64,000 bases of DNA, from NCBI RefSeq assembly GCF_013705725.1, contig NZ_CP055481.1, positions 1,674,001 to 1,738,000 of the forward strand, written 5' to 3'. The translations under genes were made by a program, and so were the position numbers. Below, piece after piece: positions 38,399 through 47,827 of the stretch (position 1 is its first letter; each line of letters begins with the position of its first letter). Source of the DNA: Klebsiella sp. RHBSTW-00484. GTDB taxonomy: Bacteria; Pseudomonadota; Gammaproteobacteria; Enterobacterales; Enterobacteriaceae. Below the pieces are notes generated by a model. That model did no database searches, was not told where the DNA came from, and worked only from the letters and a program-made list of their open reading frames with translations.

Positions 38399-39685
38399 AT
38401 GACCGAAGCTATGAAGATTACGCTTAGCGATCAGCCAGCCGATGCGCGCTGGGGAGAAAAAGCGTCTTACAGCATTAATAACGACGGCATCGCCCTGCAC
38501 CTGAACGGTAAAGACGACCTGGGTTTAATCCAGCGCGCGGCGCGTAAAATTGACGGTATGGGTATCAAACATGTTGCGCTCGATGGCGAAGGCTGGAATA
38601 CAGACCGTGCGTGGGCGTTCTGGGCCGGTTATAAAGGTCCAAAAGGCAGCCGTAAAGTTGAGTGGCCAACTCTGGACGATGCGCAGAAGAGTGAACTGGA
38701 TAGCCGCCTGACCATCATCGACTGGGTTCGCGACACCATCAACGCCCCGGCTGAAGAGTTAGGGCCGGAGCAACTGGCGCAGCGCGCGGTTGACCTGCTG
38801 TGCAGCGTCGGTTGCGACAACGTTTCTTATCGCATTACAAAAGGCGAAGACCTGCGCGAGCAGAACTACCTCGGTCTGCACACCGTTGGTCGCGGCTCCG
38901 AGCGTCCACCAGTCCTGCTGGCACTGGACTATAACCCAACCGGTGATAAAGCCGCTCCGGTTTACGCCTGCCTGGTGGGCAAAGGCATCACTTTCGATTC
39001 CGGCGGCTACAGTATCAAGCAAAGCGCCTTTATGGACTCAATGAAGTCCGATATGGGTGGTGCGGCGACGGTAACCGGCGCGCTGGCGTTTGCTATTACT
39101 CGCGGCCTGAACAAACGCGTGAAGCTGTACCTGTGCTGTGCTGATAACCTGATTAGCGGCAACGCCTTCAAGCTTGGCGACATTATTCGCTATCGCAACG
39201 GCAAAACTGTTGAAATCATGAATACCGATGCCGAAGGTCGTCTGGTGCTGGCGGATGGCCTGATTGATGCTTGTGCACAGAAGCCTGAGCTGATTATCGA
39301 TGCTGCTACCCTAACCGGCGCCGCAAAAACCGCGCTGGGCAACGATTATCATGCACTCTTCAGCTTTGACGACAACCTGGCTAACCGTCTGCTGGCAAGC
39401 GCTCAGGCCGAGAACGAAGCGTTCTGGCGTCTGCCGCTGGCCGAGTTCCACCGCGGTCAGCTGCCGTCGAATTTCGCCGAGCTGAATAACACCGGCAGTG
39501 CGGCCTACCCGGCGGGTGCCAGCACGGCGGCAGGTTTCCTGTCCCACTTCGTCGAGAACTATCATGAAGGCTGGCTGCATATCGACTGCTCAGCGACCTA
39601 CCGCAAATCTGCCGTTGAGCAGTGGTCGGCGGGCGCGACAGGCCTCGGTGTGCGCACCATTGCGAATTTGCTGACTGCGGAATAA
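38399..39685 (+). CDS. pepB: PepB, leucyl aminopeptidase family M17
   Basis: 428 residues from ATG 38399 ([10 protein letters not shown]), the start used by E. coli PepB (427). Metal and active-site motifs are [14 protein letters not shown] and [14 protein letters not shown], the M17 signature. It cleaves N-terminal amino acids from peptides in the cytoplasm using Mn2+. A GC-rich dyad (cgggc...gcccg near 38355-38376) separates it from iscX. An alternative start at 38369 is less likely. Confidence 0.96.
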   Translation: MTEAMKITLSDQPADARWGEKASYSINNDGIALHLNGKDDLGLIQRAARKIDGMGIKHVALDGEGWNTDRAWAFWAGYKGPKGSRKVEWPTLDDAQKSELDSRLTIIDWVRDTINAPAEELGPEQLAQRAVDLLCSVGCDNVSYRITKGEDLREQNYLGLHTVGRGSERPPVLLALDYNPTGDKAAPVYACLVGKGITFDSGGYSIKQSAFMDSMKSDMGGAATVTGALAFAITRGLNKRVKLYLCCADNLISGNAFKLGDIIRYRNGKTVEIMNTDAEGRLVLADGLIDACAQKPELIIDAATLTGAAKTALGNDYHALFSFDDNLANRLLASAQAENEAFWRLPLAEFHRGQLPSNFAELNNTGSAAYPAGASTAAGFLSHFVENYHEGWLHIDCSATYRKSAVEQWSAGATGLGVRTIANLLTAE

Positions 39686-39688
39686 CCT

Positions 39689-39780
39689 TTTCCCCTCGCC
39701 TAACCCTCTCCCCAAGGGGAGAGGGGTCTGTCCGGTTTTCTCCCTCGCCCCTTGGGGAAAGGGCTGAGGTGAGGGGGGAA
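39689..39780. repeat. CCCTCTCC-type long palindrome between pepB and sseB
   Basis: About 92 bases that read as two linked hairpins (ccctctccccaaggggagagg, and ccctcgccccttgggg ... ctgaggtgagggg). Their outer arms, ttcccctcgcct and aggtgagggggga, also pair, so the whole can fold on itself. The words match the shorter element at 32457-32500. It occupies nearly the whole pepB-sseB gap and ends 20 bases before sseB. Confidence 0.8.
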
Positions 39781-39799
39781 CCACCGATCTGGAACCACT

Positions 39800-40576
39800 A
39801 TGTCTGAAATCAAAAACGAACTCGAAACTCTGCTGGAGAAGGCTGCCACCGAGCCAGGCCATCGTCCGGCGTTTTTCCGCACGTTGCTGGAAGCCACCGT
39901 CTGGGTACCAGGAGCCGCCGCTCAGGGCGAGCAGGTCGTCGAGGACAGCGTGCTGGATTTGCAGCACTGGGAAAAAGATGACGGCACGTCGGTTATTCCT
40001 TTTTTCACCTCGCTGGAAGCGCTGCAACAGGCCGTGGAAGACGAGCAGTCTTTTGTGGTGATGCCGGTGCGCACGCTGTTCGCTATGACCCTCGGCGAGA
40101 CGCTGTATCTCAATGCCAAACTGCCAACCGGCAAAGAGTTTGCGCCGCGTGAGATTAGCCACCTGCTGGGCGAAGAAGGTAGCCCGTTGAGTACTCAGAC
40201 CGTGCTCGAAGGCGGCGCGCCGCTGCTGTTGTCCGAAGTTGCTGAACCGCCTGCGCAGATGGTTGATTCGCTGACTACGCTGTTCAAGACGCTGAAAACG
40301 GTGAAACGCGCGTTCTTATGCTCGATTAAAGACAGCGCCGATGCGCCAGCTAACCTGCTGATTGGTATTGAAGCGGAAGGCGACATCGAGGAGATCATTC
40401 AGGCAACCGGCAGCGTAGCGACCGATACGCTTCCCGGCGACGAACCGATTGATATCTGCCAGGTGGTGGAGGGCGAAAAGGGCATCAGCCACTTTATGAT
40501 TGCCCACATCACGCCGTTCTATGAAAAGCGCTGGGGCAGTTTCCTGCGCGACTTTAAGCAGAATCGTATTATCTGA
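39800..40576 (+). CDS. sseB: SseB, serine-sensitivity-enhancing protein
   Basis: 258 residues, the E. coli length. It has the SseB N-terminal domain (NELETLLEKAATEPGHRPAFFRTLLEATVWVPG; FFTSLEALQQAV; MPVRTLFAMT) and C-terminal domain (GAPLLLSEVAEPPAQMVDSLTTLFKTLKTVKRAFLCSI). Overexpression in E. coli makes cells serine-sensitive; its molecular function is not known. This family is unrelated to the SPI-2 protein of the same name. A stem-loop follows. Confidence 0.94.
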   Translation: MSEIKNELETLLEKAATEPGHRPAFFRTLLEATVWVPGAAAQGEQVVEDSVLDLQHWEKDDGTSVIPFFTSLEALQQAVEDEQSFVVMPVRTLFAMTLGETLYLNAKLPTGKEFAPREISHLLGEEGSPLSTQTVLEGGAPLLLSEVAEPPAQMVDSLTTLFKTLKTVKRAFLCSIKDSADAPANLLIGIEAEGDIEEIIQATGSVATDTLPGDEPIDICQVVEGEKGISHFMIAHITPFYEKRWGSFLRDFKQNRII

Positions 40577-40581
40577 ATATG

Positions 40582-40601
40582 ACGGGGGCCTGCGCCCCCG
40601 T
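40582..40601. terminator. Stem-loop between sseB and the membrane-protein gene
   Basis: Perfect 8-bp stem acgggggc/gcccccgt with the loop ctgc, lying between convergent genes. It has no U-run on either side, so termination strength is uncertain. Confidence 0.65.
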
Positions 40602-40631
40602 GCAGATAACTGACTCAGATATTTTTGCTAT

Positions 40632-41459
40632 TTATTTCAGGTAATACAACACAAAGCCAAATATCACTTTTCCCGTCACACACAGAATCACTATTCCGTT
40701 AAACAGCGCAAACTGCCCGCGCCAGGCCCGGCAATTTTCGTCGCCCAGCATCCGGCACACTGCCCAGGTCAGTCCTGCGGTCAGTAGAAAAGCCAGTAAA
40801 ATGCCGACCATCAACGCGGCGGTAATGCACCAGCCCTCTGGCATAAGATCAAAACCACGTGCGGTGAGTAAGGTGATTTGTACCGGCCAGAAGAGTTGAA
40901 ACCCTAATATCATTACCACGGGCAGACGCAGATTGCTCAGCGACGCATCAGGAGCGCGCGCGAGCCTCCAGGCATCGCGTACCAGTAGCCCGCCTAATAC
41001 AACAGACGCCAGAATACTTACGTGTTGAAGAATAAAACTATATAAACTCAGTGCGGTGGAAGGGACATAGCGTAAAAAGAACAGATTGCAGAAAACAAGC
41101 ACCAGCAGGCCCCACTTTACCCCCCAAGCGCGCAGTATCTCGCTAAAAAATGCTTTACCAGATGGTTGGTTATGCAGCATCCAGGCGGCAATTGGTAGCT
41201 TGCCGTAACCGGGAAACAGAAATACCAGAAGAAAACCAAAAAGCACCAGCTTGCCATATACTGTTAGCGGAATCTCTGCCAGAACAATATCTTTAACCGT
41301 GATATACGGCGATATCTCATCACGAAGGTCGCCCGGCCACCAGTGAACCCACATCTTCCAGTAATAGAGTATTGCTAAACCCACAGCCAGGCCAAAAAAC
41401 CCCCCGAGCCACGGAAAACCTTGCCCGTCAACACGACTATTTCCTGAGACTATCGCCAT
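40632..41459 (-). CDS. Uncharacterised seven-helix membrane protein, copy 3
   Basis: 275 residues from ATG 41459, chosen because the N-terminus (MAIVSGNSRVDGQGFPW) then aligns with copy 2 at 28720 and the ribosome site ACAACAAGGAA matches that copy base for base. Well over half of the residues agree with copy 2 by eye, including FPGYGKLPIAAWMLHNQPSG, VFCNLFFLRYVPSTALSLYS, LLVRDAWRLARAPDASLSNLRLP and EGWCITAALMVGILLA. Seven helices are predicted. The motif histidine before PG is Phe here. It sits between sseB and sseA, 11 kb from its relatives and in the opposite orientation. The function is unknown. Confidence 0.8.
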   Translation of the reverse strand: MAIVSGNSRVDGQGFPWLGGFFGLAVGLAILYYWKMWVHWWPGDLRDEISPYITVKDIVLAEIPLTVYGKLVLFGFLLVFLFPGYGKLPIAAWMLHNQPSGKAFFSEILRAWGVKWGLLVLVFCNLFFLRYVPSTALSLYSFILQHVSILASVVLGGLLVRDAWRLARAPDASLSNLRLPVVMILGFQLFWPVQITLLTARGFDLMPEGWCITAALMVGILLAFLLTAGLTWAVCRMLGDENCRAWRGQFALFNGIVILCVTGKVIFGFVLYYLK

Positions 41460-41826
41460 TATTATTCCTTGTTGTAATGCATTCCTGAAAAATAATTTAT
41501 TCAATTTTATAAAAATTAATAATATTAAATCACCTGAGCAATAACAACTTAATTTATCCGGAGGTGATGGGAATACAGTTGATGGGCCGTATATTCAGGT
41601 GTCGGAAAAGGAAATTCATGATGATTTTATTTCGATTATATATATTGATGAGTTTATAATTCGTATTCTTATGCTGAATAGTGATTGGTAATAAAATGCG
41701 GTTAATTATAAGGCGATGAGGGTATTCTCCTGGTGATACTCCAGGGGAAAAGAATAAAAAAACAGGTTTTATTAAATGATTGCGGAGGATATAGCTCCGC
41801 AATCATTATCATCAGCGTATTTTTAT
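41460..41826. other. AT-rich gap with stem-loops between copy 3 of the membrane protein and sseA
   Basis: 367 bases, much richer in A/T than the genes around it, with no convincing gene. It holds two stem-loops: cctgg/ccagg near 41729-41744, and a perfect 13-bp stem at 41775-41787 pairing with 41795-41807. The latter lies 20 bases after the sseA stop and may end that transcript. A 30-codon frame starting near 41567 behind ggaggtg has poor spacing and is not called. The AT content suggests promoter DNA for copy 3 or imported sequence. Confidence 0.5.
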
Positions 41827-42672
41827 CTACTGCGCTGGTTCAATCGGCAAATCCATCCGCGCGCCCCATTCGCTCCATGAGCCGTCATACAGGCAAACGC
41901 CGTTGACGCCCAGGGTCGTTAGCGCTAGTACGACGACGGATGCCGTCACGCCGGAGCCGCAGCTGGCAATAATTGGTCGTTCAAAATCCACACCCTGACG
42001 CGCAAAGATCTCATTCAGCTCATCGACGGTTTTCAGCTCGCCGTTAATCACCAGTTCGGTCCATGGCACATTGAGTGCGCCTGGAATATGCCCGCTGCGC
42101 AAACCAGCGCGCGGTTCAGCCACGAGGCCATTAAAGCGCGCCGCCGGGCGAGCATCGACGATCTGCGCCGATCCTTCATGGCTTACCAGCAGCACATCGG
42201 TCAGACGCTTGATCACCAGCGGATCGAAGCGGCCGTCAAAATCACCTTCCGGCAATTCAGGAAGGCCTTGCTCCAGCGGTAGCTCATCGCGACGCCAGCC
42301 TTCGAGGCCACCCGCAAGTATCGAAACTTTTTCGACACCGAAAGTACGCAACATCCACCAGGCGCGCGGTGCGGAGAAGAGATTACCTTCATCGTACACC
42401 ACCAGATGCTTATCACTGTTGACGCCAAGCTCACGCATCGCAACGGCAAAAGCCTCCGGGCGCGGCATCATGTGCGGTAGCGGGCTGGTGTGATCTGACA
42501 GGGCTTCAATATCGAAAAAAACGGCGCCAGGAACATGGCCTGCCAGGTACTCGGCGTTAAGGTCCCGATCGTCCTGCCCCGGTGGCGCCATGCGCGCATC
42601 GATAATTTGGATTTCCGGGTCATCAATATGTTCCGCCAGCCAATCGGCAGCGACAAAAAACGAGGTCGACAT
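41827..42672 (-). CDS. sseA: SseA, 3-mercaptopyruvate sulfurtransferase
   Basis: 281 residues, as in E. coli. Two rhodanese domains: an inactive N-terminal one (IQIIDARMAPPGQDDRDLNAEYLAGHVPGAVFFD) and a catalytic C-terminal one with the active-site loop SCGSGVTASV, whose CGSGVTA marks mercaptopyruvate rather than thiosulfate specificity. It moves sulfur from 3-mercaptopyruvate to acceptors, producing pyruvate. The ribosome site AAGGAG precedes ATG 42672. Confidence 0.97.
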   Translation of the reverse strand: MSTSFFVAADWLAEHIDDPEIQIIDARMAPPGQDDRDLNAEYLAGHVPGAVFFDIEALSDHTSPLPHMMPRPEAFAVAMRELGVNSDKHLVVYDEGNLFSAPRAWWMLRTFGVEKVSILAGGLEGWRRDELPLEQGLPELPEGDFDGRFDPLVIKRLTDVLLVSHEGSAQIVDARPAARFNGLVAEPRAGLRSGHIPGALNVPWTELVINGELKTVDELNEIFARQGVDFERPIIASCGSGVTASVVVLALTTLGVNGVCLYDGSWSEWGARMDLPIEPAQ

Positions 42673-42880
42673 CGGCGTCTCCTTTTTTATTGTTCAAGAA
42701 TGAATTGTCGACGTTTTCCGGGAGACTGACAAGTTAAGGATGCCAGAGTGGCGACCGTATCACGGATGATTCACTATTGAGAGTTTGATTCTATTCTCGT
42801 CGCTGTTGGCAATGATATTGTTCACGCATAATAATGTGTTCACTGAATGTATCTGGCTCTCGGGCCGAGGGGTTAGAAGG

Positions 42881-45800
42881 ATGAAACCATTTCGTTTGGC
42901 GGCGCTATCTCTGGCGCTACTTACTGCGTTATCGTTGACCGGCTGCGATGACAGCGGCAAACCACAGGCGGCTGCCCCAGCGGCCTCTACGGCGGCGGAT
43001 AAAGACAATGCGAAACCGGACAGCGCCCAGTTGGCGGCGCTGGCTGAAAAAAGCAAAGGCAAGGCGCTAACGCTGCTGGATGCCTCGGAAGTGCAGCTCG
43101 ACGGCGCGGCGACGCTGGTGCTGACCTTTTCTATCCCTCTACAGCCGGATCAGGATTTCTCCCGTAGCGTGCATCTGGTCGACAAAAAGAGCGGCAAAGT
43201 CGACGGTGCCTGGGAGCTGGCGCCAAATCTTAAAGAGCTACGGTTGCGCCATCTGGAGCCAAAACGTGAGCTGATTGTTTCGGTGGACCCAACCCTGGCG
43301 GCGCTGAATAAAGCGACTTTTGACAGCAGCTTCGAAAAAATCATTACTACGCGCGATATCGCCCCAAGCATTGGTTTTGCCAGCCGCGGCTCGCTGCTGC
43401 CGGGGAAAGTCGTCGCCGGACTACCGGTGATGGCGCTGAATGTTGATAACGTCGACGTGAACTTTTTCCGCATCAAACCGGAATCACTCTCCGCTTTTGT
43501 CAGCCAGTGGGAATACCGTAATTCGCTGAGCAACTGGGAGTCGGATGAGCTGCTGAAGATGGCCGATTTGGTCTATACCGGCCGTTTCGATCTTAACCCG
43601 GCGCGCAATACCCGCGAAAAATTGCTGCTGCCGCTGGCGGATATCAAGCCTCTGCAAGAGCCGGGCGTCTATATTGCGGTGATGAATCAGGCGGGCCGCT
43701 ATAACTACAGCAACGCCGCAACGCTGTTCACCCTCAGCGATATCGGCGTATCCGCACACCGTTACCACAACCGGCTGGATGTCTTTACCCAGAGCCTCGA
43801 AAACGGTGCTGCGCAGTCCGATATTGACGTTCAACTGCTGAATGCCAAAGGGCAAACCCTGGCACAAGCGAAGAGCGATGCTCAGGGGCACGTCACGCTG
43901 CAAACTGATAAAGACGCGGCGCTGCTGCTAGCGCGCAAGGACGGACAAACTACCCTGTTGGACCTCAAACTCCCGGCGCTGGATCTGGCGGAGTTTTCGA
44001 TTGCCGGAGCGCCGGGCTTCACTAAGCAACTGTTTATGTTCGGCCCGCGCGATCTCTATCGACCGGGCGAAACGGTGGTTCTCAACGCCTTACTGCGCGA
44101 TAGCGACGGCAAACTGCTGGCCGAGCAGCCGGTGAAGCTGGAAGTGGTGCAGCCGGACGGTCAGGTGATTCGTTCGACGGTAAGCAAGCCCGTTAACGGT
44201 CTGTACCAGTTTACGTATCCGCTCGATAGCGGCGCGGCAACCGGGATGTGGCATATCCGCGCCAGCACTGGCGACAACCAGCCGCGCGAGTGGGATTTCC
44301 ACGTTGAAGATTTTATGCCCGAGCGCATGGCGCTGAACCTGACGCCGCAAAATGCGCCGATTGCTCCCGCTACTGATGTCAGTTTTGCCGTGACCGGCGC
44401 TTATCTGTATGGCGCGCCGGCCAGCGGCAACCAGCTACAGGGCAAGCTGTTCCTTCGCCCGCTGCGCGATGCAGTGCCCGCGCTGCCGGGCTTCCAGTTT
44501 GGCGATATTGCCGAAGAGAACCTTTCCCGCAGCCTGGATGAAGTACAGGCCACGCTCGATGAGCAAGGTCATGCGCAAGTGACCACCGCCAGCCAGTGGC
44601 AGGAGAGCCACTCGCCGCTGCAGGTAATTTTTCAGGCCAGCCTGCTGGAATCTGGTGGCCGCCCGGTGACCCGCACTGCCCGGCAGCCTATCTGGCCTGC
44701 CGACGCGCTGCCGGGCATTCGTCCGGAATTTGCCCTGAAAGAGATATACGACTATCGCACCGACAGCACCATCAAGCAGCCGGTGGTGGATGAAAACGGC
44801 AACGCCGCGTTTGAGATCGTCTATGCCGATGCCAAAGGCGAGAAGAAGGCGGTCTCCGGGCTACAGGTCAGGTTGATCCGCGAGCGCCGCGACTACTACT
44901 GGAACTGGTCTGATAGCGAAGGCTGGCAGTCACAGTTCGATCAAAAAGATCTTCAGGAAGGAGAGGAGTCGCTGGATCTTACTGCCGGGCAAACGGCGAA
45001 AGTGAGCTTCCCGGTTGAGTGGGGCTCTTATCGACTGGAGGTCAGAGGGCCGGACGATGTTGTCAGCAGCGTGCGTTTCTGGGCCGGATACAGCTGGCAG
45101 GATAACAGCGATGGTCAGGGGGCCGCGCGTCCGGACCGCGTTACCATGAAGCTGGATAAACCAGCCTATAAACCGGGTGACACTATCAAGCTGCACATTG
45201 CCGCTCCGGCAGCCGGTAAAGGCTATGCGCTGGTGGAATCAAGCGAAGGGCCGCTGTGGTGGCAGGAAATTGACGTTCCGGCGGAAGGCATGGATTTGTC
45301 GATTCCGGTGGATAAAGCCTGGAATCGCCACGACCTGTATCTCAGCACCCTGGTGATTCGTCCGGGGGATAAATCACGCTCCGCGACGCCAAAACGGGCG
45401 GTGGGGCTATTGCATCTGCCGCTCGGTGATGAAAACCGCCGTCTGAATCTGGCGCTGGAAGCGCCGGATAAAATGCGCCCGAACCAGCCGCTGACGGTTA
45501 AGGTTAAGGCCAGCGTCAAAGAAGGCGAGACGCCGAAGCAGGTCAACGTTCTGCTCTCCGCCGTGGATAGCGGCGTATTGAATATTACCGACTATGCGAC
45601 GCCGGATCCGTGGAATGCTTTCTTTGGCCAGAAGCGTTACGGCGCAGATATTTACGATATCTACGGTCAGGTCATTGAAGGACAGGGGAGGCTCGCCAGC
45701 CTGCGCTTCGGCGGCGATGGTGATGAACTCAAGCGCGGCGGTAAACCGCCGGTCAATCATGTGACGATTATCGCCCAGCAGGCGCAGCCGGTGGTGCTGG

Positions 45801-47827
45801 ATGAGAAAGGCGAAGGCACGGTAACGTTGCCGATTGGCGATTTTAACGGCGAACTGCGGGTGATGGCCCAGGCGTGGAGCGCTGATGATTTCGGCAGTAG
45901 TGAAGATAAAGTGATCGTTGCAGCGCCGGTAATTGCCGAGCTGAACATGCCGCGCTTCCTCGCCAGCGGAGATACTACACGCCTGGCGCTGGATCTCAGC
46001 AACCTGACCGACAAGCCGCAAACGCTCAACGTTGCGCTGAACACCAGCGGTCTGCTCCAGCTTGAAGGCGGGGAAATACCGCCGGTACAGCTGGCTCCTG
46101 GGGCGCGCAGCACTTTGTTTGTGTCCGTTCGCGCGCAGGACGGTTTTGGCGACGGCCAGGTTAACGCCACTATCAGCGGTCTGAACCTGCCTGGCGAAAC
46201 CTTCACCCCGATGCAAAAACAGTGGACGCTGGGCGTGCGTCCGGCGTTTCCGGCACAAACCGTGAATTCCGGCGCGGTATTACAGCCCGGTGAAAGCTGG
46301 CAGGCTCCGGTGGCGCAAAGCCAGGGCTTCTCGCCCGCCACGCTGCAAGGGCAACTGGTATTCAGCGGTAAGCCGCCGCTGAATCTGGCGCGCTATATTC
46401 GCGATCTCAAAGCTTATCCCTACGGCTGCCTGGAGCAGACCACCAGCGGACTGTTCCCGTCGCTCTATACCAACGCCGTCCAGCTAAAAGCGTTGGGGAT
46501 CAGCGGAGACAGCGATGAAAAACGGCGCGCGGCGGTGGATATCGGCATTTCGCGCCTGCTGCAAATGCAGCGCGATGATGGTGGTTTCGCCCTGTGGGAT
46601 AAACAAGGATCGGAAGAGTACTGGCTGACCGCTTACGCGATGGACTTCCTCGTGCGAGCGGGAGAGCAGGGCTATAGCGTGCCGACGAATGCTATTAACA
46701 ACGGCAACCAGCGCCTGCTACGTTATTTACAGGAACCGGGGCTGATGACCGTTCGCTATAGCGATGATGCCCAGGCCAGCCGCTTTGCTGCTCAGGCCTA
46801 TGCTGCGTTGGTGCTGGCGCGGCAGCAAAAAGCGCCGCTCGGCGCGCTGCGCGAAATCTGGAATCGCCACGAGCAGGCGCGTTCTGGTCTGCCGTTGTTG
46901 CAGTTAGGCGTTGCGCTGAAAGCGATGGGCGATGCGCCTCGCGGTGACGAAGCTTTGAAGCTGGCAATGTCTACGCCGCGTCAGGATGCAAATCGCTGGC
47001 TCGGCGACTACGGTAGCGAGCTGCGCGATGATGCGCTGAAGCTGGCGCTGCTGGAAGAGAACAAGCTGCTACCGGAGGCGCAAAACAGACTACTAAGCAA
47101 CCTGGCGGAAGAGGCTTATGGTCAGCGCTGGCTCTCAACGCAGGAGACCAATGCGCTATTCCTTGCCGGGCGCTCGTTGCAGGACGTTCCTGGCAACTGG
47201 CAGGTACAAACCTCGTTGCAGGTCGAACCGCTCTCCGGTGACAAAGCGCAAACTCGCAACCTGACCGGCGACCAGTTGGCGGCGCTGGAGGTGACCAACA
47301 CCGGTCAACAGCCGCTGTGGCTGCGTCCCGACAGCAGCGGGTATCCGCAGAGCGCTCCACAGCCAGGCGGTAACGTGCTGGGTATTGAACGGCAAATTTT
47401 CGATACTCAGGGTCAGCAGAAATCGCTCTCTTCACTGCGTAGCGGTGAGCTGGTACTGGTGAAGCTGGAAGTCACAGCCAAACGCAACGTACCGGACGCG
47501 CTGGTGGTCGATTTACTTCCAGCAGGGCTGGAGCTGGAAAACCAGAATCTGGCCAACAGCAGCGCTAGCCTGCAGGAGAATGGCGAGGTGGTGCAGAATC
47601 TGCTCAACCAGATGCAGCAGGCGGATATCCAGCACATTGAATTTCGCGACGATCGTTTTGTCGCTGCGGTGGCTATCAACGAAGGACAGCCGGTGACCCT
47701 GGTTTATCTGGCGCGAGCGGTGACGCCGGGGACTTATCAGGTTCCGCAGCCACAGGTGGAGTCGATGTATGTGCCGCAATGGCGGGCAACCGGCGCGGCC
47801 AGCGGCCCGCTAACCGTCGCCCCGTAA
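42881..47827 (+). CDS. yfhM: YfhM, bacterial alpha-2-macroglobulin lipoprotein
   Basis: 1648 residues from ATG 42881. The upstream frame to 42785 lacks a ribosome site, while this start gives a proper lipoprotein signal (LLTALSLTGC, lipid Cys at 22). Asp-Asp follows the Cys, an inner-membrane retention signal. Macroglobulin-type beta domains run through the protein, with the reactive thioester motif GCLEQ at about Cys1183 and the helical thioester domain after it. The protein is thought to trap proteases that reach the periplasm and acts with PBP1C. Its stop codon is immediately followed by the pbpC ATG (TAAATG). Confidence 0.97.
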   Translation: MKPFRLAALSLALLTALSLTGCDDSGKPQAAAPAASTAADKDNAKPDSAQLAALAEKSKGKALTLLDASEVQLDGAATLVLTFSIPLQPDQDFSRSVHLVDKKSGKVDGAWELAPNLKELRLRHLEPKRELIVSVDPTLAALNKATFDSSFEKIITTRDIAPSIGFASRGSLLPGKVVAGLPVMALNVDNVDVNFFRIKPESLSAFVSQWEYRNSLSNWESDELLKMADLVYTGRFDLNPARNTREKLLLPLADIKPLQEPGVYIAVMNQAGRYNYSNAATLFTLSDIGVSAHRYHNRLDVFTQSLENGAAQSDIDVQLLNAKGQTLAQAKSDAQGHVTLQTDKDAALLLARKDGQTTLLDLKLPALDLAEFSIAGAPGFTKQLFMFGPRDLYRPGETVVLNALLRDSDGKLLAEQPVKLEVVQPDGQVIRSTVSKPVNGLYQFTYPLDSGAATGMWHIRASTGDNQPREWDFHVEDFMPERMALNLTPQNAPIAPATDVSFAVTGAYLYGAPASGNQLQGKLFLRPLRDAVPALPGFQFGDIAEENLSRSLDEVQATLDEQGHAQVTTASQWQESHSPLQVIFQASLLESGGRPVTRTARQPIWPADALPGIRPEFALKEIYDYRTDSTIKQPVVDENGNAAFEIVYADAKGEKKAVSGLQVRLIRERRDYYWNWSDSEGWQSQFDQKDLQEGEESLDLTAGQTAKVSFPVEWGSYRLEVRGPDDVVSSVRFWAGYSWQDNSDGQGAARPDRVTMKLDKPAYKPGDTIKLHIAAPAAGKGYALVESSEGPLWWQEIDVPAEGMDLSIPVDKAWNRHDLYLSTLVIRPGDKSRSATPKRAVGLLHLPLGDENRRLNLALEAPDKMRPNQPLTVKVKASVKEGETPKQVNVLLSAVDSGVLNITDYATPDPWNAFFGQKRYGADIYDIYGQVIEGQGRLASLRFGGDGDELKRGGKPPVNHVTIIAQQAQPVVLDEKGEGTVTLPIGDFNGELRVMAQAWSADDFGSSEDKVIVAAPVIAELNMPRFLASGDTTRLALDLSNLTDKPQTLNVALNTSGLLQLEGGEIPPVQLAPGARSTLFVSVRAQDGFGDGQVNATISGLNLPGETFTPMQKQWTLGVRPAFPAQTVNSGAVLQPGESWQAPVAQSQGFSPATLQGQLVFSGKPPLNLARYIRDLKAYPYGCLEQTTSGLFPSLYTNAVQLKALGISGDSDEKRRAAVDIGISRLLQMQRDDGGFALWDKQGSEEYWLTAYAMDFLVRAGEQGYSVPTNAINNGNQRLLRYLQEPGLMTVRYSDDAQASRFAAQAYAALVLARQQKAPLGALREIWNRHEQARSGLPLLQLGVALKAMGDAPRGDEALKLAMSTPRQDANRWLGDYGSELRDDALKLALLEENKLLPEAQNRLLSNLAEEAYGQRWLSTQETNALFLAGRSLQDVPGNWQVQTSLQVEPLSGDKAQTRNLTGDQLAALEVTNTGQQPLWLRPDSSGYPQSAPQPGGNVLGIERQIFDTQGQQKSLSSLRSGELVLVKLEVTAKRNVPDALVVDLLPAGLELENQNLANSSASLQENGEVVQNLLNQMQQADIQHIEFRDDRFVAAVAINEGQPVTLVYLARAVTPGTYQVPQPQVESMYVPQWRATGAASGPLTVAP

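Noticed and set aside
41567..41659. Small basic, hydrophobic frame (about 30 codons) resembling a type I toxin
   Set aside because: The ribosome site is only a base or two from the ATG, there is no antisense RNA signal I can support, and the DNA is AT-rich where such frames arise by chance.
42785..42880. Longer N-terminus for YfhM
   Set aside because: It would bury the lipoprotein signal (lipobox LTGC). The ATG at 42881 matches the family start.
43484..46341. Several open frames antisense to yfhM
   Set aside because: They mirror the GC-rich third-position pattern of yfhM and carry no ribosome sites or domain signatures.
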